Source: an uncultured Lachnospiraceae bacterium
Lineage (GTDB): Bacteria; Bacillota; Clostridia; Lachnospirales; Lachnospiraceae
Length of the DNA: 64,000 nt
Reading direction: 5' to 3'
Assembly (NCBI GenBank): GCA_947589305.1
Contig: CANQAP010000003.1
Coordinates: 62,001-126,000, forward strand
The position numbers and the translations under genes are program-made. Each line of letters begins with the position of its first letter. The first letter of the stretch is position 1. Shown one piece after another: positions 9,207 through 19,279 of the stretch. The notes beneath the pieces are model-generated. The model searched no databases and was not told the DNA's origin. It was given only the letters and a program-made list of their open reading frames with translations.

Positions 9207-11342
9207 ATGAACGAACAGGAGTTTCAACAACGACTGCGGGAACAAACCGATACCACGCCGATTCCTGAATCTCTGGCGCCGGAACAGATTCGCGAACGGT
9301 TACATCAATCATCGCCATCCAAAAAATGGTACCGAAATCCTTGGTTTTCCGTTGCCGCAGCCTGCATTGTCATCGGTATTCTCTCAATATCCGTCTTGCG
9401 GATATCCCATCCCCTCACCAAGTATCCGGAAAACGAAACGTCCGACCCGGTCGGCGATCCGGTATCCGAACCATACGCTTCCGAAAAAGAAGGCATCGCA
9501 GATGACATACGTATCATTCCCACGGCGGGGAGCTATCGGCATTTATACCGCATCCTCGCCGATCACTACCAATACGATCAATTCTTTGACGTTGAAAATG
9601 GCGTTGAAAGTGCCGTTGATGGAGATGCCGCTGCGGCAACGGGATCGGAGAGTGCAGCGGAAGACTCCTTAGACTATTACGAAACCAACGCTCAGGTCGA
9701 AGGAATCGCAGAAGCCGATATTACCGTGACCGACGGTCAATACATTTACTCCTGTTTCCCGGGAGAGGGATCTTATACCAACAATGAAGTTGCCATTGTC
9801 CGTGGAACGGACGGAACACTGGAAGGATGCTGTATTCTTTCATCCGATCGATTGACGGCGGATCTTGCCTCCTCATACACGGGCGACGCCGCCCAGTTGC
9901 ATCCGGATATCGCCGAAATGTATATCTATCAGGACACCCTGATACTGATGTGTAATGTATTTGATGAAACGCTAGATGACGTTTTCTATTCCTGCCAGAG
10001 TACCTGCCTTCTTGTCTATGATGTCACAGATGCCGAACATCCCGTACATCTTTCCACCCTGAGACAGGACGGCACCTATGAGAGTTCCCGTCTGACGGAC
10101 GGATATCTGTACACGTTTTCCAAATCTTATGTATATTTGGATAAAACCACTACTGATGTTCAGGATTATGATCAGTATCTGCCACATGTGGGAGGAGATT
10201 ATATGGGTTGTGATCAGATTTTCCTGCCGGAGTGTCCGAACGTCCCTGCTTATCAGATCGTAACCGCATTCCGGATTGATGATCCTGCTCAGTTTACCGA
10301 TTCTAAAGCCATTTTAGCCGGCGACGGTATCTATTATATGAGTCCGGAAAACATTTATTTTGCGGAATCTTACTGGGAAGACGGCAATCGTTCCACAGAG
10401 ATCATGAAATTCCATTATACGGACGGGACCATCCAGCCGCAAGGCAGCATCTCCGTGAACGGCTATCTGTTAAATCAATTTGCAATGGATGAATATCAAG
10501 GAAATCTTCGCCTAGCTGTCACGGTCATGCCAAGTTATGATGATACCGGCATCGAGCCTTACCGTTCAGCCACGGACGACGTGGCGTTCATCGGCGGCGG
10601 ACAGACCAACGCATTATATGTGATCAGCTCCGATATGGAGCTTGTGGGAAGCATTGAACACCTTGCAAAAGACGAGCGGATCTATTCGGTACGATTTATG
10701 GGAGACACCGGATACTTTGTGACCTTCCGTGAGACTGACCCTCTCTTTGCCGTTGATTTATCGGATCCGGAACATCCAACCGTTATGGATGCCCTGAAAG
10801 TCACCGGTTTTTCCAACTACCTGCATGCGTATTCCGAACATCTCCTGTTGGGATTCGGTGAAGAAGTCCATCCGGATACCGGTGAGATGCTTGGGTTGAA
10901 GCTCTCTATGTTTGACACCTCCGACCCGTACCATATCCAAGAAATCGATAAAACCGTCCTGCCTAACAGCTACTACTCAACTGCCCAATACAATCATAAG
11001 GCGTTGCTGATCCAGCCGGAACGTAACCTGATCGGATTTTATTTGCACTCATACGATGAAGAAACTTTTATGCAAACATGTGAATATGTGATCTATTCTT
11101 ATACGGAAGGCACGGGATTCCAAGAGCAGTGCCGAGTAGATATCCAGAGTGATCCTATTTTGTCGGATACGCAGGATTCATCTGCCTACTACTCTGATCA
11201 AGTCCGCGGTATCTATATCGGTGATTTTCTCTATCTGATAAACGGAAACCGCATCTGCTCTTATTCACTGGATACATTCGAAAAGCAGGAAGGACTGATC
11301 CTGCCGGATCACGATGAACCCGTACATGAAGTCTATCCGTAA
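9207..11342 (+). CDS. Membrane-anchored beta-propeller protein, probable partner of the sigma factor
   Basis: 711 residues. The ATG at 9207 has AGAAGGAGG upstream; an earlier ATG at 9186 lacks one. Residues 1-45 are cytosolic and could touch the sigma factor, one helix crosses the membrane (about 46-64), and the large remainder is extracytoplasmic. It resembles secreted proteins with a C-terminal beta-propeller (COG4880 type): repeated strands such as LIYDVTDAEHPVHLSTL, FAVDLSDPEHPTVMDAL and MFDTSDPYHIQEID. No zinc-binding anti-sigma HxxxCxxC motif is visible, so an anti-sigma role rests on gene order only. Its 3' end meets mltG tail to tail with a one-base gap. Confidence 0.85.
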   Translation: MNEQEFQQRLREQTDTTPIPESLAPEQIRERLHQSSPSKKWYRNPWFSVAAACIVIGILSISVLRISHPLTKYPENETSDPVGDPVSEPYASEKEGIADDIRIIPTAGSYRHLYRILADHYQYDQFFDVENGVESAVDGDAAAATGSESAAEDSLDYYETNAQVEGIAEADITVTDGQYIYSCFPGEGSYTNNEVAIVRGTDGTLEGCCILSSDRLTADLASSYTGDAAQLHPDIAEMYIYQDTLILMCNVFDETLDDVFYSCQSTCLLVYDVTDAEHPVHLSTLRQDGTYESSRLTDGYLYTFSKSYVYLDKTTTDVQDYDQYLPHVGGDYMGCDQIFLPECPNVPAYQIVTAFRIDDPAQFTDSKAILAGDGIYYMSPENIYFAESYWEDGNRSTEIMKFHYTDGTIQPQGSISVNGYLLNQFAMDEYQGNLRLAVTVMPSYDDTGIEPYRSATDDVAFIGGGQTNALYVISSDMELVGSIEHLAKDERIYSVRFMGDTGYFVTFRETDPLFAVDLSDPEHPTVMDALKVTGFSNYLHAYSEHLLLGFGEEVHPDTGEMLGLKLSMFDTSDPYHIQEIDKTVLPNSYYSTAQYNHKALLIQPERNLIGFYLHSYDEETFMQTCEYVIYSYTEGTGFQEQCRVDIQSDPILSDTQDSSAYYSDQVRGIYIGDFLYLINGNRICSYSLDTFEKQEGLILPDHDEPVHEVYP

Positions 11343-11343
11343 C

Positions 11344-12387
11344 CTATTGCGTCTCCACATGTTCTTCATAGGTTTCCGTAAAGATATGACTGCCGATCGA
11401 TTCATCATCTACATGATAATATAAATAAGAATGGACTGCCGGATTTAAGACTGCCCGTAGGGAGACTTCTCCCGGATTACAGATCGGGCCTACCGGTAGT
11501 CCGGTATATTTATAGGTATTATACAGGGAGTCCACTTCCAGATCATCATAAGTCACATCGGTTTTATCGTAGATTCCATTCGTCACCGGATAGAGAACCG
11601 TCGGACACATCTGCAGCATCATACCCTGCTCTAACCGATTATTGATCACGCCCGCTATGATCGGACGTTCTTCGTCCAGTTTTGCTTCGCGTTCCACAAT
11701 CGCGGCACGATTGACGACTTCAAATGCCGTATAACCCAGTGCATCCGCGCTTGCCCGCATATCAGGATCATAAACTTCACCAAATTTTTTCAACATTTCA
11801 TCCACCAGATCATGTGGCGTTGTATCTTCATAGATATCATATGTTGCCGGAAATAAAAAGCCTTGGAGCCGGTAATTGACATTCACTCCGTCCGGGATGC
11901 TGTCCAAAAAATCATACTCATATGTGTCTTCCTGAACGGCTTCCAAAAATTCTTCCTTTGTAAAAATGCCTTCATCCGACACACGCTGCGCAATCTGTTC
12001 AATCGAAAACCCTTCCGGTACCGTCAGTCTGGCGATTGCAATTCTGGTCGGCTCGATATAACCAAGGGTTTCAATCATTTCCCACGTACTCATACCGGTA
12101 TTTAACGTAAACTCTCCCGGCTGTAAGATTCCGCGATATTCCGATTCTTTTACACGTTTTACAAAAGCAGAAGGATAATGAATCAACCCTTTATCTTTTA
12201 AGATCTGCGCGATCTGTTTGGTTGTCGCGCCTTCCGGAATGGCAACCACGACATCCTCTCCTGCCGTTGATTCCGTTCCCTGATATTCTTTCTGCCAGAT
12301 TTTATATTGACTATATCCATAGATTAACACTGCCAGTATGATCACCAATATAATGGCAGTCACAATTAACGGTTTTGTTTTTTTCAT
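11344..12387 (-). CDS. mltG: Endolytic murein transglycosylase MltG (YceG-like)
   Basis: 347 residues. An N-terminal membrane helix (about 6-27) is followed by a LysM-like segment (IPEGATTKQIAQILKDKGLI) and the YceG domain. The catalytic Glu region is seen in AAIVEREAKLDEERPIIAGV, and the conserved LYNTYKYTGLPVGPI-type motif follows near residue 300. The enzyme cuts glycan strands next to the membrane and sets peptidoglycan chain length. It is 12 bp downstream of the cyclophilin gene, the last gene of the lysA operon. Confidence 0.93.
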   Translation of the reverse strand: MKKTKPLIVTAIILVIILAVLIYGYSQYKIWQKEYQGTESTAGEDVVVAIPEGATTKQIAQILKDKGLIHYPSAFVKRVKESEYRGILQPGEFTLNTGMSTWEMIETLGYIEPTRIAIARLTVPEGFSIEQIAQRVSDEGIFTKEEFLEAVQEDTYEYDFLDSIPDGVNVNYRLQGFLFPATYDIYEDTTPHDLVDEMLKKFGEVYDPDMRASADALGYTAFEVVNRAAIVEREAKLDEERPIIAGVINNRLEQGMMLQMCPTVLYPVTNGIYDKTDVTYDDLEVDSLYNTYKYTGLPVGPICNPGEVSLRAVLNPAVHSYLYYHVDDESIGSHIFTETYEEHVETQ

Positions 12388-12399
12388 TTGTACCTTCCT

Positions 12400-12918
12400 T
12401 TACATTGTTTTCGGTTCCGGATAGTCTACACCAAACGTCTCGACCGTGACCGTCGCCATGATCTGCGGTGTTAACGGTCTGTCATTGTAATCCGTAGCCG
12501 TTTCTGCGATCCGGTTCACAACATCCATGCCCTCCGTAATCTTACCGAATGCAGCATAAGAACCGTCCAAATGCGGAGCGTCCTTGTGCATGATGAAAAA
12601 CTGTGATCCGGCAGAATCCGGATCCATAGCACGAGCCATAGATAACACGCCGGCAGTATGCTTGAGGTCATTTTTGATTCCGTTTGCGGAAAACTCACCC
12701 TGAATCCCATAGCCGGGACCGCCCGTTCCGTTCCCTTCCGGGCATCCTCCCTGAATCATAAATCCACGGATGACGCGATGAAACATCAATCCGTCATAAT
12801 ATCCCTTACGGATTAAAGAAATAAAATTATGAACGGTATTCGGTGCGATATCCGGATACAATTCCGCCTTCATCACATCTCCGTTCTGCATTGTAATAGT
12901 AACGATTGGATTACTCAT
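12400..12918 (-). CDS. Cyclophilin-type peptidyl-prolyl isomerase
   Basis: 172 residues from the ATG at 12918, which has AGGAGGAGATC upstream. Cyclophilin signatures are clear: NFISLIRKGYYDGLMFHRVI, GFMIQGGCPEGNGTGGPGY and AGSQFFIMHKDAPHLDGSYA (each within the usual core). No signal peptide, so it should be cytosolic. The start overlaps the end of lysA by eight bases, indicating translational coupling. Confidence 0.95.
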   Translation of the reverse strand: MSNPIVTITMQNGDVMKAELYPDIAPNTVHNFISLIRKGYYDGLMFHRVIRGFMIQGGCPEGNGTGGPGYGIQGEFSANGIKNDLKHTAGVLSMARAMDPDSAGSQFFIMHKDAPHLDGSYAAFGKITEGMDVVNRIAETATDYNDRPLTPQIMATVTVETFGVDYPEPKTM

Positions 12919-14182
12919 GATCTCCTCCTGTCTCATTCCAAAATCCTTCTAATGTTGCAAAATAATCTTCCGGTGTTTCCGCACGCCGGATCAGCTTTAC
13001 ACTTCCATCCTCACACAATAAAAGCTCAGCGGACTTCAGCTTGCCGTTATAATTATATCCCATTGAAAATCCATGCGCTCCGGTATCATGGATCACCAAC
13101 AAATCACCGATCTCAATCTCCGGCAGTTTCCGGTCGATCGCAAATTTGTCGTTATTCTCGCAAAGACTTCCAACCACATCATATACATGGTCACAAGGTC
13201 GGTCCTCTTTTCCCATCACCGTGATATGATGATACGCCCCGTACATTGCCGGACGCATCAGGTTGACCGCGCAGGCGTCCACGCCGATATACTCTTTATA
13301 GATATGCTTTTCATGAATCGCCCTGACCACCAGACATCCATATGGCGCCAGCATGAAACGTCCCAGTTCGGTAAAGATTTTCACGTCACCCATGCCAGCC
13401 GGACGCAGGACTTCGTCATACACTTTCCTGACGCCTTCCCCGATCTTCATAATATCATTCGGCTCTTTATCCGGCGTATACGGGATGCCCACACCGCCGG
13501 ACAAGTTAATAAAATCGATCTTCACGCCGGTGGTTTCCCGAATCTCTACCACCAGTTCAAACAGGATTTTTGCCAGCCTCGGATAATACTCGTTCGTAAC
13601 CGTATTGCTTGCCAAGAAGGCATGAATCCCAAAGGTTTCCACGCCCAAATCCCGTAACCGGCTATAGGCTTCCAATAACTGTTCCTTCGTCATGCCGTAC
13701 TTCGCATCGCCGGGGTTGTCCATGATATCCGTACCCAGTTCAAAGACGCCGCCCGGATTAAAGCGGCAACTGATCTTCTTCGGGATGCCTGCACATTTCT
13801 GCAAAAAATCAATGTGCGTGATATCGTCCAGATTAATGGTCGCATCCAGCTCCCGTGCCTTCTGAAACTCTACGGCAGGCGTATCGTTGGATGAAAACAT
13901 GATATCGTCTCCACGAAATCCCACCCGTTCCGCCATCATCAGTTCCGTTAGAGACGAGCAATCCGTCCCACATCCTTCTTCCTGTAGAATGCGTAATATG
14001 GTCGGGTTGGGTGTTGCCTTAACTGCAAAATATTCCTTAAATCCCTCATTCCATGCAAACGCCGCTTTCAGCTTCCTCGCATTTTCACGGATTCCTGCCT
14101 CATCATATAAATGAAACGGCGTCGGATATTGTTCCACGATTCTATCTAACTGCTCCTTCGTCACAAAGGGTGTCTTTTTCAT
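12911..14182 (-). CDS. lysA: Diaminopimelate decarboxylase
   Basis: 423 residues. It decarboxylates meso-diaminopimelate to L-lysine with PLP. The PLP lysine lies in YFAVKATPNP, followed by the TDCSS, NLSGGVGIPY and VDACAVNLMRPAMYGAYHH-type motifs of the fold-III decarboxylases. I prefer the ATG at 14182 (AGGAG 12 bases upstream) over the ATG at 14194, which directly abuts that AGGAG; the alternative adds four residues. It heads a three-gene unit with the cyclophilin and mltG, linking lysine supply with cell-wall work. Confidence 0.93.
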   Translation of the reverse strand: MKKTPFVTKEQLDRIVEQYPTPFHLYDEAGIRENARKLKAAFAWNEGFKEYFAVKATPNPTILRILQEEGCGTDCSSLTELMMAERVGFRGDDIMFSSNDTPAVEFQKARELDATINLDDITHIDFLQKCAGIPKKISCRFNPGGVFELGTDIMDNPGDAKYGMTKEQLLEAYSRLRDLGVETFGIHAFLASNTVTNEYYPRLAKILFELVVEIRETTGVKIDFINLSGGVGIPYTPDKEPNDIMKIGEGVRKVYDEVLRPAGMGDVKIFTELGRFMLAPYGCLVVRAIHEKHIYKEYIGVDACAVNLMRPAMYGAYHHITVMGKEDRPCDHVYDVVGSLCENNDKFAIDRKLPEIEIGDLLVIHDTGAHGFSMGYNYNGKLKSAELLLCEDGSVKLIRRAETPEDYFATLEGFWNETGGDHE

Positions 14183-14225
14183 CTTAACGTTCATCTCCTA
14201 TGTTTCGTATGTTCTTATCGTATGA

Positions 14226-14254
14226 ATCATACTATACTTGTCCTGAAATATCAA
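14226..14254 (-). promoter_or_regulatory. SigA-type promoter of the lysA operon
   Basis: TTGATA and TATGAT with a 17-base spacer. The -35 box contains the TGA stop of the upstream DUF624 gene. A 13-bp palindrome, GTATGAATCATAC (14220-14232), covers the -10 and may be an operator. Confidence 0.65.
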
Positions 14255-15012
14255 TCTTCTTTCACATCTGCGTCCGCTTCAGCCCGTGCCTCTTGCCCGT
14301 TTTCCTCCGCCTCACGTCCGTACACTTCATCAAAATCCACATCTACATTAAACTCATAATCATCATTCTTGATTTTTCCGTCATCTTCATCAATATATCC
14401 GCTTTTTTTAAAGAGACGTTCAAAATTATACACCAATAAATATCCGACTACCCCATTGCCAAACAAAATCATAACGCATACTACGAACCACGACACATAA
14501 CAAAGAAATCCCAAAAGCGCAAATAACAGAATGATCGCGATCGTAAACGGCAAATGGCTCAACGCGATCAGGAACGCATTTTGGATAGTTTTTCTTATCG
14601 TATTCTCAAATCGGGTCTGTAACGGAAAGACATACAGAACTGTGATCAGCCATGCAAATGTCAAAAGACCACTGACGATCAGCATGACTACAGAAATAGA
14701 GGTACCCGAGTTCATCAGCCAAAACACGATATCCACGCCAAAAATGATCCCCAATGCCAGCATGATGAGCCAAATACCCGTGGCTTTTTTAAAGTTTTTA
14801 CCGAAGCTAACAAAATACCGCTTAAAAATATAGCCGTCTTCTTTACGCAACGAATCCATCGCCGTATAATAAAATGCACACAGTGACGCTCCGATCGTAA
14901 CGATCGGCAGGCATGTCACCAAAAACAAAAGCCCCGTCACCATCATATCCGCAAACCGGTTAATGGCTTTCCAAACCGGATTGTTTTCACCAAAAGTTCC
15001 AAAGTTCGACAT
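14251..15012 (-). CDS. DUF624 (YesL-like) membrane protein
   Basis: 253 residues from the ATG at 15012, seven bases after GGAG; an ATG six bases earlier is also possible. The N-terminal MSNFGTFGENNPVWKAINRF and five or so hydrophobic segments between residues about 20 and 200 match the YesL/DUF624 family, often found with carbohydrate uptake or surface-polysaccharide genes. The C-terminal 50 residues are acidic and cytosolic. Function is not known. It is a single-gene unit with its own promoter. Confidence 0.8.
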   Translation of the reverse strand: MSNFGTFGENNPVWKAINRFADMMVTGLLFLVTCLPIVTIGASLCAFYYTAMDSLRKEDGYIFKRYFVSFGKNFKKATGIWLIMLALGIIFGVDIVFWLMNSGTSISVVMLIVSGLLTFAWLITVLYVFPLQTRFENTIRKTIQNAFLIALSHLPFTIAIILLFALLGFLCYVSWFVVCVMILFGNGVVGYLLVYNFERLFKKSGYIDEDDGKIKNDDYEFNVDVDFDEVYGREAEENGQEARAEADADVKED

Positions 15013-15054
15013 ATTCATTCTCCAATCTCATATCATCTGTTCCGTTTCCTATAT

Positions 15055-15083
15055 ATCATAGAGGAACACCGATTGAAATTCAA
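15055..15083 (-). promoter_or_regulatory. SigA-type promoter of the DUF624 gene
   Basis: TTGAAT, 17 bases, TATGAT on the minus strand, 43 bp before the start codon. Confidence 0.65.
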
Positions 15084-15105
15084 GTAAAAATATTCTAAAC
15101 AAACG

Positions 15106-15375
15106 TCAGTAACGGACGCGGAATGCCGTTTCGCCTTCCACTTCCTGCATATCCGCGACGGATTTCGTGTCGATACGGATCCAATTGGTTCCCTCGTCCA
15201 GATTCCGGACGAACAGATCCACTGCTTCGCCGCTTCCCTGCACTTCCATTTCCACCGCGCCGTTATATAGATTTCTGACCCAGCCGGTCAAATGATATTC
15301 CAAAGCCAGATTCATCGCATGATAGCGGAATCCGACCCCCTGTACCCTGCCGGTCACATGGATATATTTACGCAT
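15106..15375 (-). CDS. acyP: Acylphosphatase
   Basis: 89 residues from the ATG at 15375, the usual family length; a start at 15411 would add 12 residues with no ribosome binding site. The substrate-binding loop GRVQGVGFRYH with its Arg and the catalytic Asn in GWVRNLYNG are intact. It hydrolyses carboxyl-phosphate bonds. It is the last gene of the flagellin-glycosylation operon, 36 bp after the TPR-sulfatase gene. Whether it acts in that pathway or is just carried along cannot be told. Confidence 0.9.
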   Translation of the reverse strand: MRKYIHVTGRVQGVGFRYHAMNLALEYHLTGWVRNLYNGAVEMEVQGSGEAVDLFVRNLDEGTNWIRIDTKSVADMQEVEGETAFRVRY

Positions 15376-15411
15376 CCTCTTACACTTCCATTTTCCATTC
15401 CACGCACGCAT

Positions 15412-17418
15412 CTAATATACGATCAGATGAGCGATCATATCTTCCGTGATCTTTCGGAATTCTTCCGTATTGATCTGCTCCGTGATATCGTTTCCTTCGT
15501 CGTCCACAGCCCAAACCACACTGTCTGTCACATCGATACGAAACGCATTCTGCACGACCTGCTTCGTCTTATAATATACATGGCAATTCTTTCCGTGAAA
15601 GGCAGCCATATACGGATCTCCTACAAAGAGCGTCTGCGAAAATGCAAATTGCCGTTCTTGCGCTCCGCCGAAAAAGACCGGCAGGTTCCCATCCGTACCT
15701 GCATAATCATACGGCACCCCGCCCAAACGACAGATCAGCCCTGCGTAATCCGTAGTCTGGATAATCTCGTTACAGGTTCCGTGTAGACCGTTTCCCCGTA
15801 TCAAAAGCGGTATATTGGTCCGCTGCCACGACATAAACGGTTCCTCATTGTCTACCATGAACGAGGTCCCGTGATCGGAAAACAACGTAACGACCAGTTC
15901 ATCCTCCGAATAATGTTCATTCAGATAGGCATACAGAAGCGACAGATACAGATCGATTCTCTGCATCTCTATGATGTACTGCTTTTCCTTATTATAGGAG
16001 CGACCCTGCTTGATCGTTGTCGCCCATTCGTTATCCTCCACACGGTCTTCCAGTTTTGCCTTTGACTGTACGCTGATCGCACGCATAAACCCGCCTGCTA
16101 CCGTATGCAGATCCCCGATGTCCAGCCAGACAAATTGATCGGCATCCTGAAAGGTCTCCAAGTGTTCGATCGCATCCGTCACTACTTCTTTCACCGTCAT
16201 ATTCTCCGCGTCATACTGAAACAGGTAATAATCCGTTCCCCGTATATATCCCATGGTCGGAGTGATCGCATCGTTTCCGCCTAACTTAGCCGTCACATAT
16301 CCGGCTTCCTGAAAATACTCCATGATGGTCTTCGTATCACACATGAAATCCCAGCGGAACTCATTTGCCAGATTCATATGATGTGACGCCTGCTTACCGG
16401 TCCAATAGGTCGCGATACTCGGGCAGGTGTATTCTGAGCAGGAATAATACTGGTTACAGGTCAGTCCGTTCTCAAAAAATGCCTTGGTATGCGGCATGAC
16501 ACGTTCCCAGCCATATCTCTTGACCGCAATCTCATTAAAACTATCCAAGAAAATGTTTAGTACCAGCCGCTTTCTCCCCGCCGTCCGTTTCTGACGTAAC
16601 GGTATCGGTCTACAGAATACCGCAGGATATGTCGTCTCAAAATCCGCCTTTTTCTCTACCGGAAGATAGAGATAGCGGCAAACCGCGTTATCTCCAAATA
16701 CCGCTTCCGGTATCCCTTCCCGGTCTCGGATCGTATTTCCCGTCGTATTATCCAAATCCGGCACTAATATGATCGGAACCAGCAGCGTTTCTCCTTCCCG
16801 TGGTTCCACCTGATAACTGGTCGAGAGACTATCCACCGGCAGGATGGCACATTTGGTATGAAAAATATCCCGGTTCGCTTTTGCAAGAAAATACGCATCA
16901 TGCCAACTATGATACCGTCCGACAAAATACATCTGCCGATTGGTATCCGTGATCATGGATCCCACCAGCGGTGCCCCGCTTCTCCAAAACGGATCCCGCA
17001 CGGCATATTCAAATCTTGCATCCGCATAGTCGATCTCACTGTTCAACCCCTCCTGAACCAACGCCGCATGCAATTCTTCGACTTTGCTCATTAATTCCGC
17101 TCTTTCCACAACAACGGTCTGATAGGTATTCTGAAAATGATTCGTCCGGATATAATAGGCGTACGCACCACTTAAATCCCCTACCAGTTCCGCACACACC
17201 GCATAGTTATAGTTTGCCTCGATATCGAACGGATTCAGAGAAACCGCCTGTTTTGCATACTGCATTGCCGTATCGGCATCCCCCTGTATCAGATGATACG
17301 AGATATAATAGGAATAGAGGTCAAAATCCTGTGGATGCACCTGCTCATACTGTCTGATCGCCTCTAGTGCCGCCTCGTGATCCTCACGCATCAATGCCTC
17401 TTCAATCGCTTTCTTCAT
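15412..17418 (-). CDS. TPR plus sulfatase-fold (alkaline phosphatase superfamily) enzyme
   Basis: 668 residues, start behind AGGAGGACGAAAGG and overlapping neuA by 17 bases. Residues 1 to about 110 hold TPR-like helices (DADTAMQYAKQAVSLNPFDI). Residues about 285-620 are a sulfatase/phosphotransferase domain: NIFLDSFNEIA for the first metal site, CPSIATYWTG at the nucleophile position (Ser or Thr), and FSDHGTSF for the second metal site. No membrane helix or signal peptide is seen, so it should act in the cytosol, unlike LtaS or phosphoethanolamine transferases. In this neighbourhood it may add or remove a phospho-group on the flagellin glycan (inference). A true sulfatase is less likely, as the formylglycine motif CxPxR is absent. 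Confidence 0.8.
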   Translation of the reverse strand: MKKAIEEALMREDHEAALEAIRQYEQVHPQDFDLYSYYISYHLIQGDADTAMQYAKQAVSLNPFDIEANYNYAVCAELVGDLSGAYAYYIRTNHFQNTYQTVVVERAELMSKVEELHAALVQEGLNSEIDYADARFEYAVRDPFWRSGAPLVGSMITDTNRQMYFVGRYHSWHDAYFLAKANRDIFHTKCAILPVDSLSTSYQVEPREGETLLVPIILVPDLDNTTGNTIRDREGIPEAVFGDNAVCRYLYLPVEKKADFETTYPAVFCRPIPLRQKRTAGRKRLVLNIFLDSFNEIAVKRYGWERVMPHTKAFFENGLTCNQYYSCSEYTCPSIATYWTGKQASHHMNLANEFRWDFMCDTKTIMEYFQEAGYVTAKLGGNDAITPTMGYIRGTDYYLFQYDAENMTVKEVVTDAIEHLETFQDADQFVWLDIGDLHTVAGGFMRAISVQSKAKLEDRVEDNEWATTIKQGRSYNKEKQYIIEMQRIDLYLSLLYAYLNEHYSEDELVVTLFSDHGTSFMVDNEEPFMSWQRTNIPLLIRGNGLHGTCNEIIQTTDYAGLICRLGGVPYDYAGTDGNLPVFFGGAQERQFAFSQTLFVGDPYMAAFHGKNCHVYYKTKQVVQNAFRIDVTDSVVWAVDDEGNDITEQINTEEFRKITEDMIAHLIVY

Positions 17419-18133
17419 CCTTTCGTCCTCCTGACTTTAGTTTTTTCTTCATGATTTCTTCCGCTTTCATAAAATCATCGGGCGTATCGATATCCACGGA
17501 ATCTTCCCGGCTCATAATATACGGATATTCATTATCATTCAGGCTTGTATGTTCATTCAGCCCTTCATCGATCCGGTTCAGATAGATCGAACCGTTTACC
17601 TTATAGACTGTCGGAAAATCCTGTCTCCTGACCGTGCTGCCTCCCGCCAAAATCGGAATCAGTCTTCCCTCCTGATCCAGTGTGCGCATCAAAATCGGAT
17701 GCTCTTCCACCGGACAGACACTGACTAAAGAAGCGGCGCCGGAATCCACTATCCTCTCGATCGCTTCCGCAAGCTGCCGGCTCGTCCGGATCGGCTGGGT
17801 CGGCTGCAACAGCAATAAATAGTCAAAGATCTGTCCCCTTCTTTTTAATTCTGCGATTCCATGCAGCAATACATCAATCGTCTTTGCTTCGTCCGTTGCC
17901 AGTTCCGCCGGTCTTAAAAACGGAACGTCCGCCCCGTATTGTCTGGCACAGGCAGCGATCTCCTCGGAATCCGTAGACACCAAGACGGAATCCACATAGT
18001 CGCACTCCAATGCCACTTCTACGGAATATGCCAACAACGGTTTGCCACACAGAGGTCTGATATTCTTTTTTTTGATCCCTTTGCTTCCTCCGCGTGCCGG
18101 AATGACCGCTAAAATCCGTTTTCCTTTATACAT
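17402..18133 (-). CDS. neuA: CMP-nonulosonate cytidylyltransferase (NeuA/LegF type)
   Basis: 243 residues. It activates a nine-carbon sugar acid with CTP. The nucleotide-binding AVIPARGGSKGIKKKNI is typical, and LLLQPTQPIRTS and the C-terminal IDTPDDF follow. The length fits a single catalytic domain with no fused esterase or phosphatase. It sits nine bases after neuC and ends inside the TPR-sulfatase gene, so translation is likely coupled. Sequence alone does not decide between neuraminate, legionaminate and pseudaminate as substrate. Confidence 0.9.
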   Translation of the reverse strand: MYKGKRILAVIPARGGSKGIKKKNIRPLCGKPLLAYSVEVALECDYVDSVLVSTDSEEIAACARQYGADVPFLRPAELATDEAKTIDVLLHGIAELKRRGQIFDYLLLLQPTQPIRTSRQLAEAIERIVDSGAASLVSVCPVEEHPILMRTLDQEGRLIPILAGGSTVRRQDFPTVYKVNGSIYLNRIDEGLNEHTSLNDNEYPYIMSREDSVDIDTPDDFMKAEEIMKKKLKSGGRKDEESD

Positions 18134-18142
18134 AAATACTCC

Positions 18143-19279
18143 TTAAAATCCCCTATCCACAAATTGTTTTTGTACCTGACAGGACCAGATATCCGTTCCG
18201 TGGATGATCCCGGAAAAAATCTCCGTACTGTTCCCTTTCCCGAACTCCGAACTCGGCTGGCATTCCATCCGCTCCGCCTGTTCGATTGCCGAACGGATTG
18301 CTTCCGCATCTTCTTCCACATGCAGGATATGTGATGCGCGGGTCCTGTCGTAACGTCCGCTCTGACGGCTCCCGATATCGACTGTCGGAATGCCATAAAC
18401 GCCGCTCTCCCGTATGCCGGAACTGGAATTGCCGATCATGACATCCGCTCCCCGCAGCAGCGTCAGAAAATATTCAAACCGCATGGACGGTATCAGTCTG
18501 AAATTCGGATTTCCCTGCAAACGCCCTAATTCCCGTAAGATGATATCCGTACCGTTATCATTGTTCGGATAGATCACGACGAACTGACGGTGGGAAGCGA
18601 TCAGACCATCGACGACCTGAACGACTTTTTGCGGCAGAGCGTCCACCTCGGTCGTGACCGGATGATACATGAAAATCCCGTATCGTTCAAACGGAATCTC
18701 ATAATATGCCTGAACCTCTGAAAGCGGAGGCAGGGAATCCGAGAGCATGACATCGATATCCGGCGAACCAAACACAAAGATATTTTCCTCTGACTCTCCC
18801 AACTGCATGATCCTTTTTTTCGCCGTCTCGTTCGCCACCAAATGATAATGCGCAAATTTTGTAATGGCGTGACGGATGGATTCATCGATCGTACCGGAGA
18901 TCTCCCCGCCTTCGATATGGATTACCTTGATATTGTTAAACGCTCCGACAATCGCTCCTGCCAATGCTTCCAACCGGTCGCCGTGTACGATGATGGCATC
19001 AGGCTGCTGCTCGGCAATATAATTACCAAAGCCCAGAATCGTATTGCTTAAGATGATATCCATGCCCATCCGTCCGCTTTGATTAATATAAGTGTAGAGA
19101 TTCCGATACCCGTCCTTGATGATCTCCTGATAGGTACTGCCGTACTTGGACAGCATGTGCATGCCGGTCGCAAATATATAGGCTTCCAATTCATCCGAAT
19201 CCTCGACGACACGGATCAGCGATTTGATTTTTCCGTAATCCGCCCGCGTACCTGTCAAAAATACGATTTTTCTCTTCAT
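18143..19279 (-). CDS. neuC: Hydrolysing UDP-HexNAc 2-epimerase (NeuC/LegG type)
   Basis: 378 residues. GTRADYGKI near the N-terminus, [33 protein letters not shown] and [20 protein letters not shown] are hallmarks of the hydrolysing epimerases that release ManNAc (NeuC) or its 2,4-diacetamido analogue (LegG) from a UDP-sugar. It overlaps neuB by four bases (ATGA), a clear coupling. Located between the synthase and the cytidylyltransferase, it gives the first step of the nonulosonate route. Confidence 0.9.
   Translation of the reverse strand: MKRKIVFLTGTRADYGKIKSLIRVVEDSDELEAYIFATGMHMLSKYGSTYQEIIKDGYRNLYTYINQSGRMGMDIILSNTILGFGNYIAEQQPDAIIVHGDRLEALAGAIVGAFNNIKVIHIEGGEISGTIDESIRHAITKFAHYHLVANETAKKRIMQLGESEENIFVFGSPDIDVMLSDSLPPLSEVQAYYEIPFERYGIFMYHPVTTEVDALPQKVVQVVDGLIASHRQFVVIYPNNDNGTDIILRELGRLQGNPNFRLIPSMRFEYFLTLLRGADVMIGNSSSGIRESGVYGIPTVDIGSRQSGRYDRTRASHILHVEEDAEAIRSAIEQAERMECQPSSEFGKGNSTEIFSGIIHGTDIWSCQVQKQFVDRGF

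Noticed and set aside
15412-17418. LtaS-type lipoteichoic acid synthase or classical sulfatase
   Set aside because: No membrane helices or signal peptide, and no CxPxR motif.
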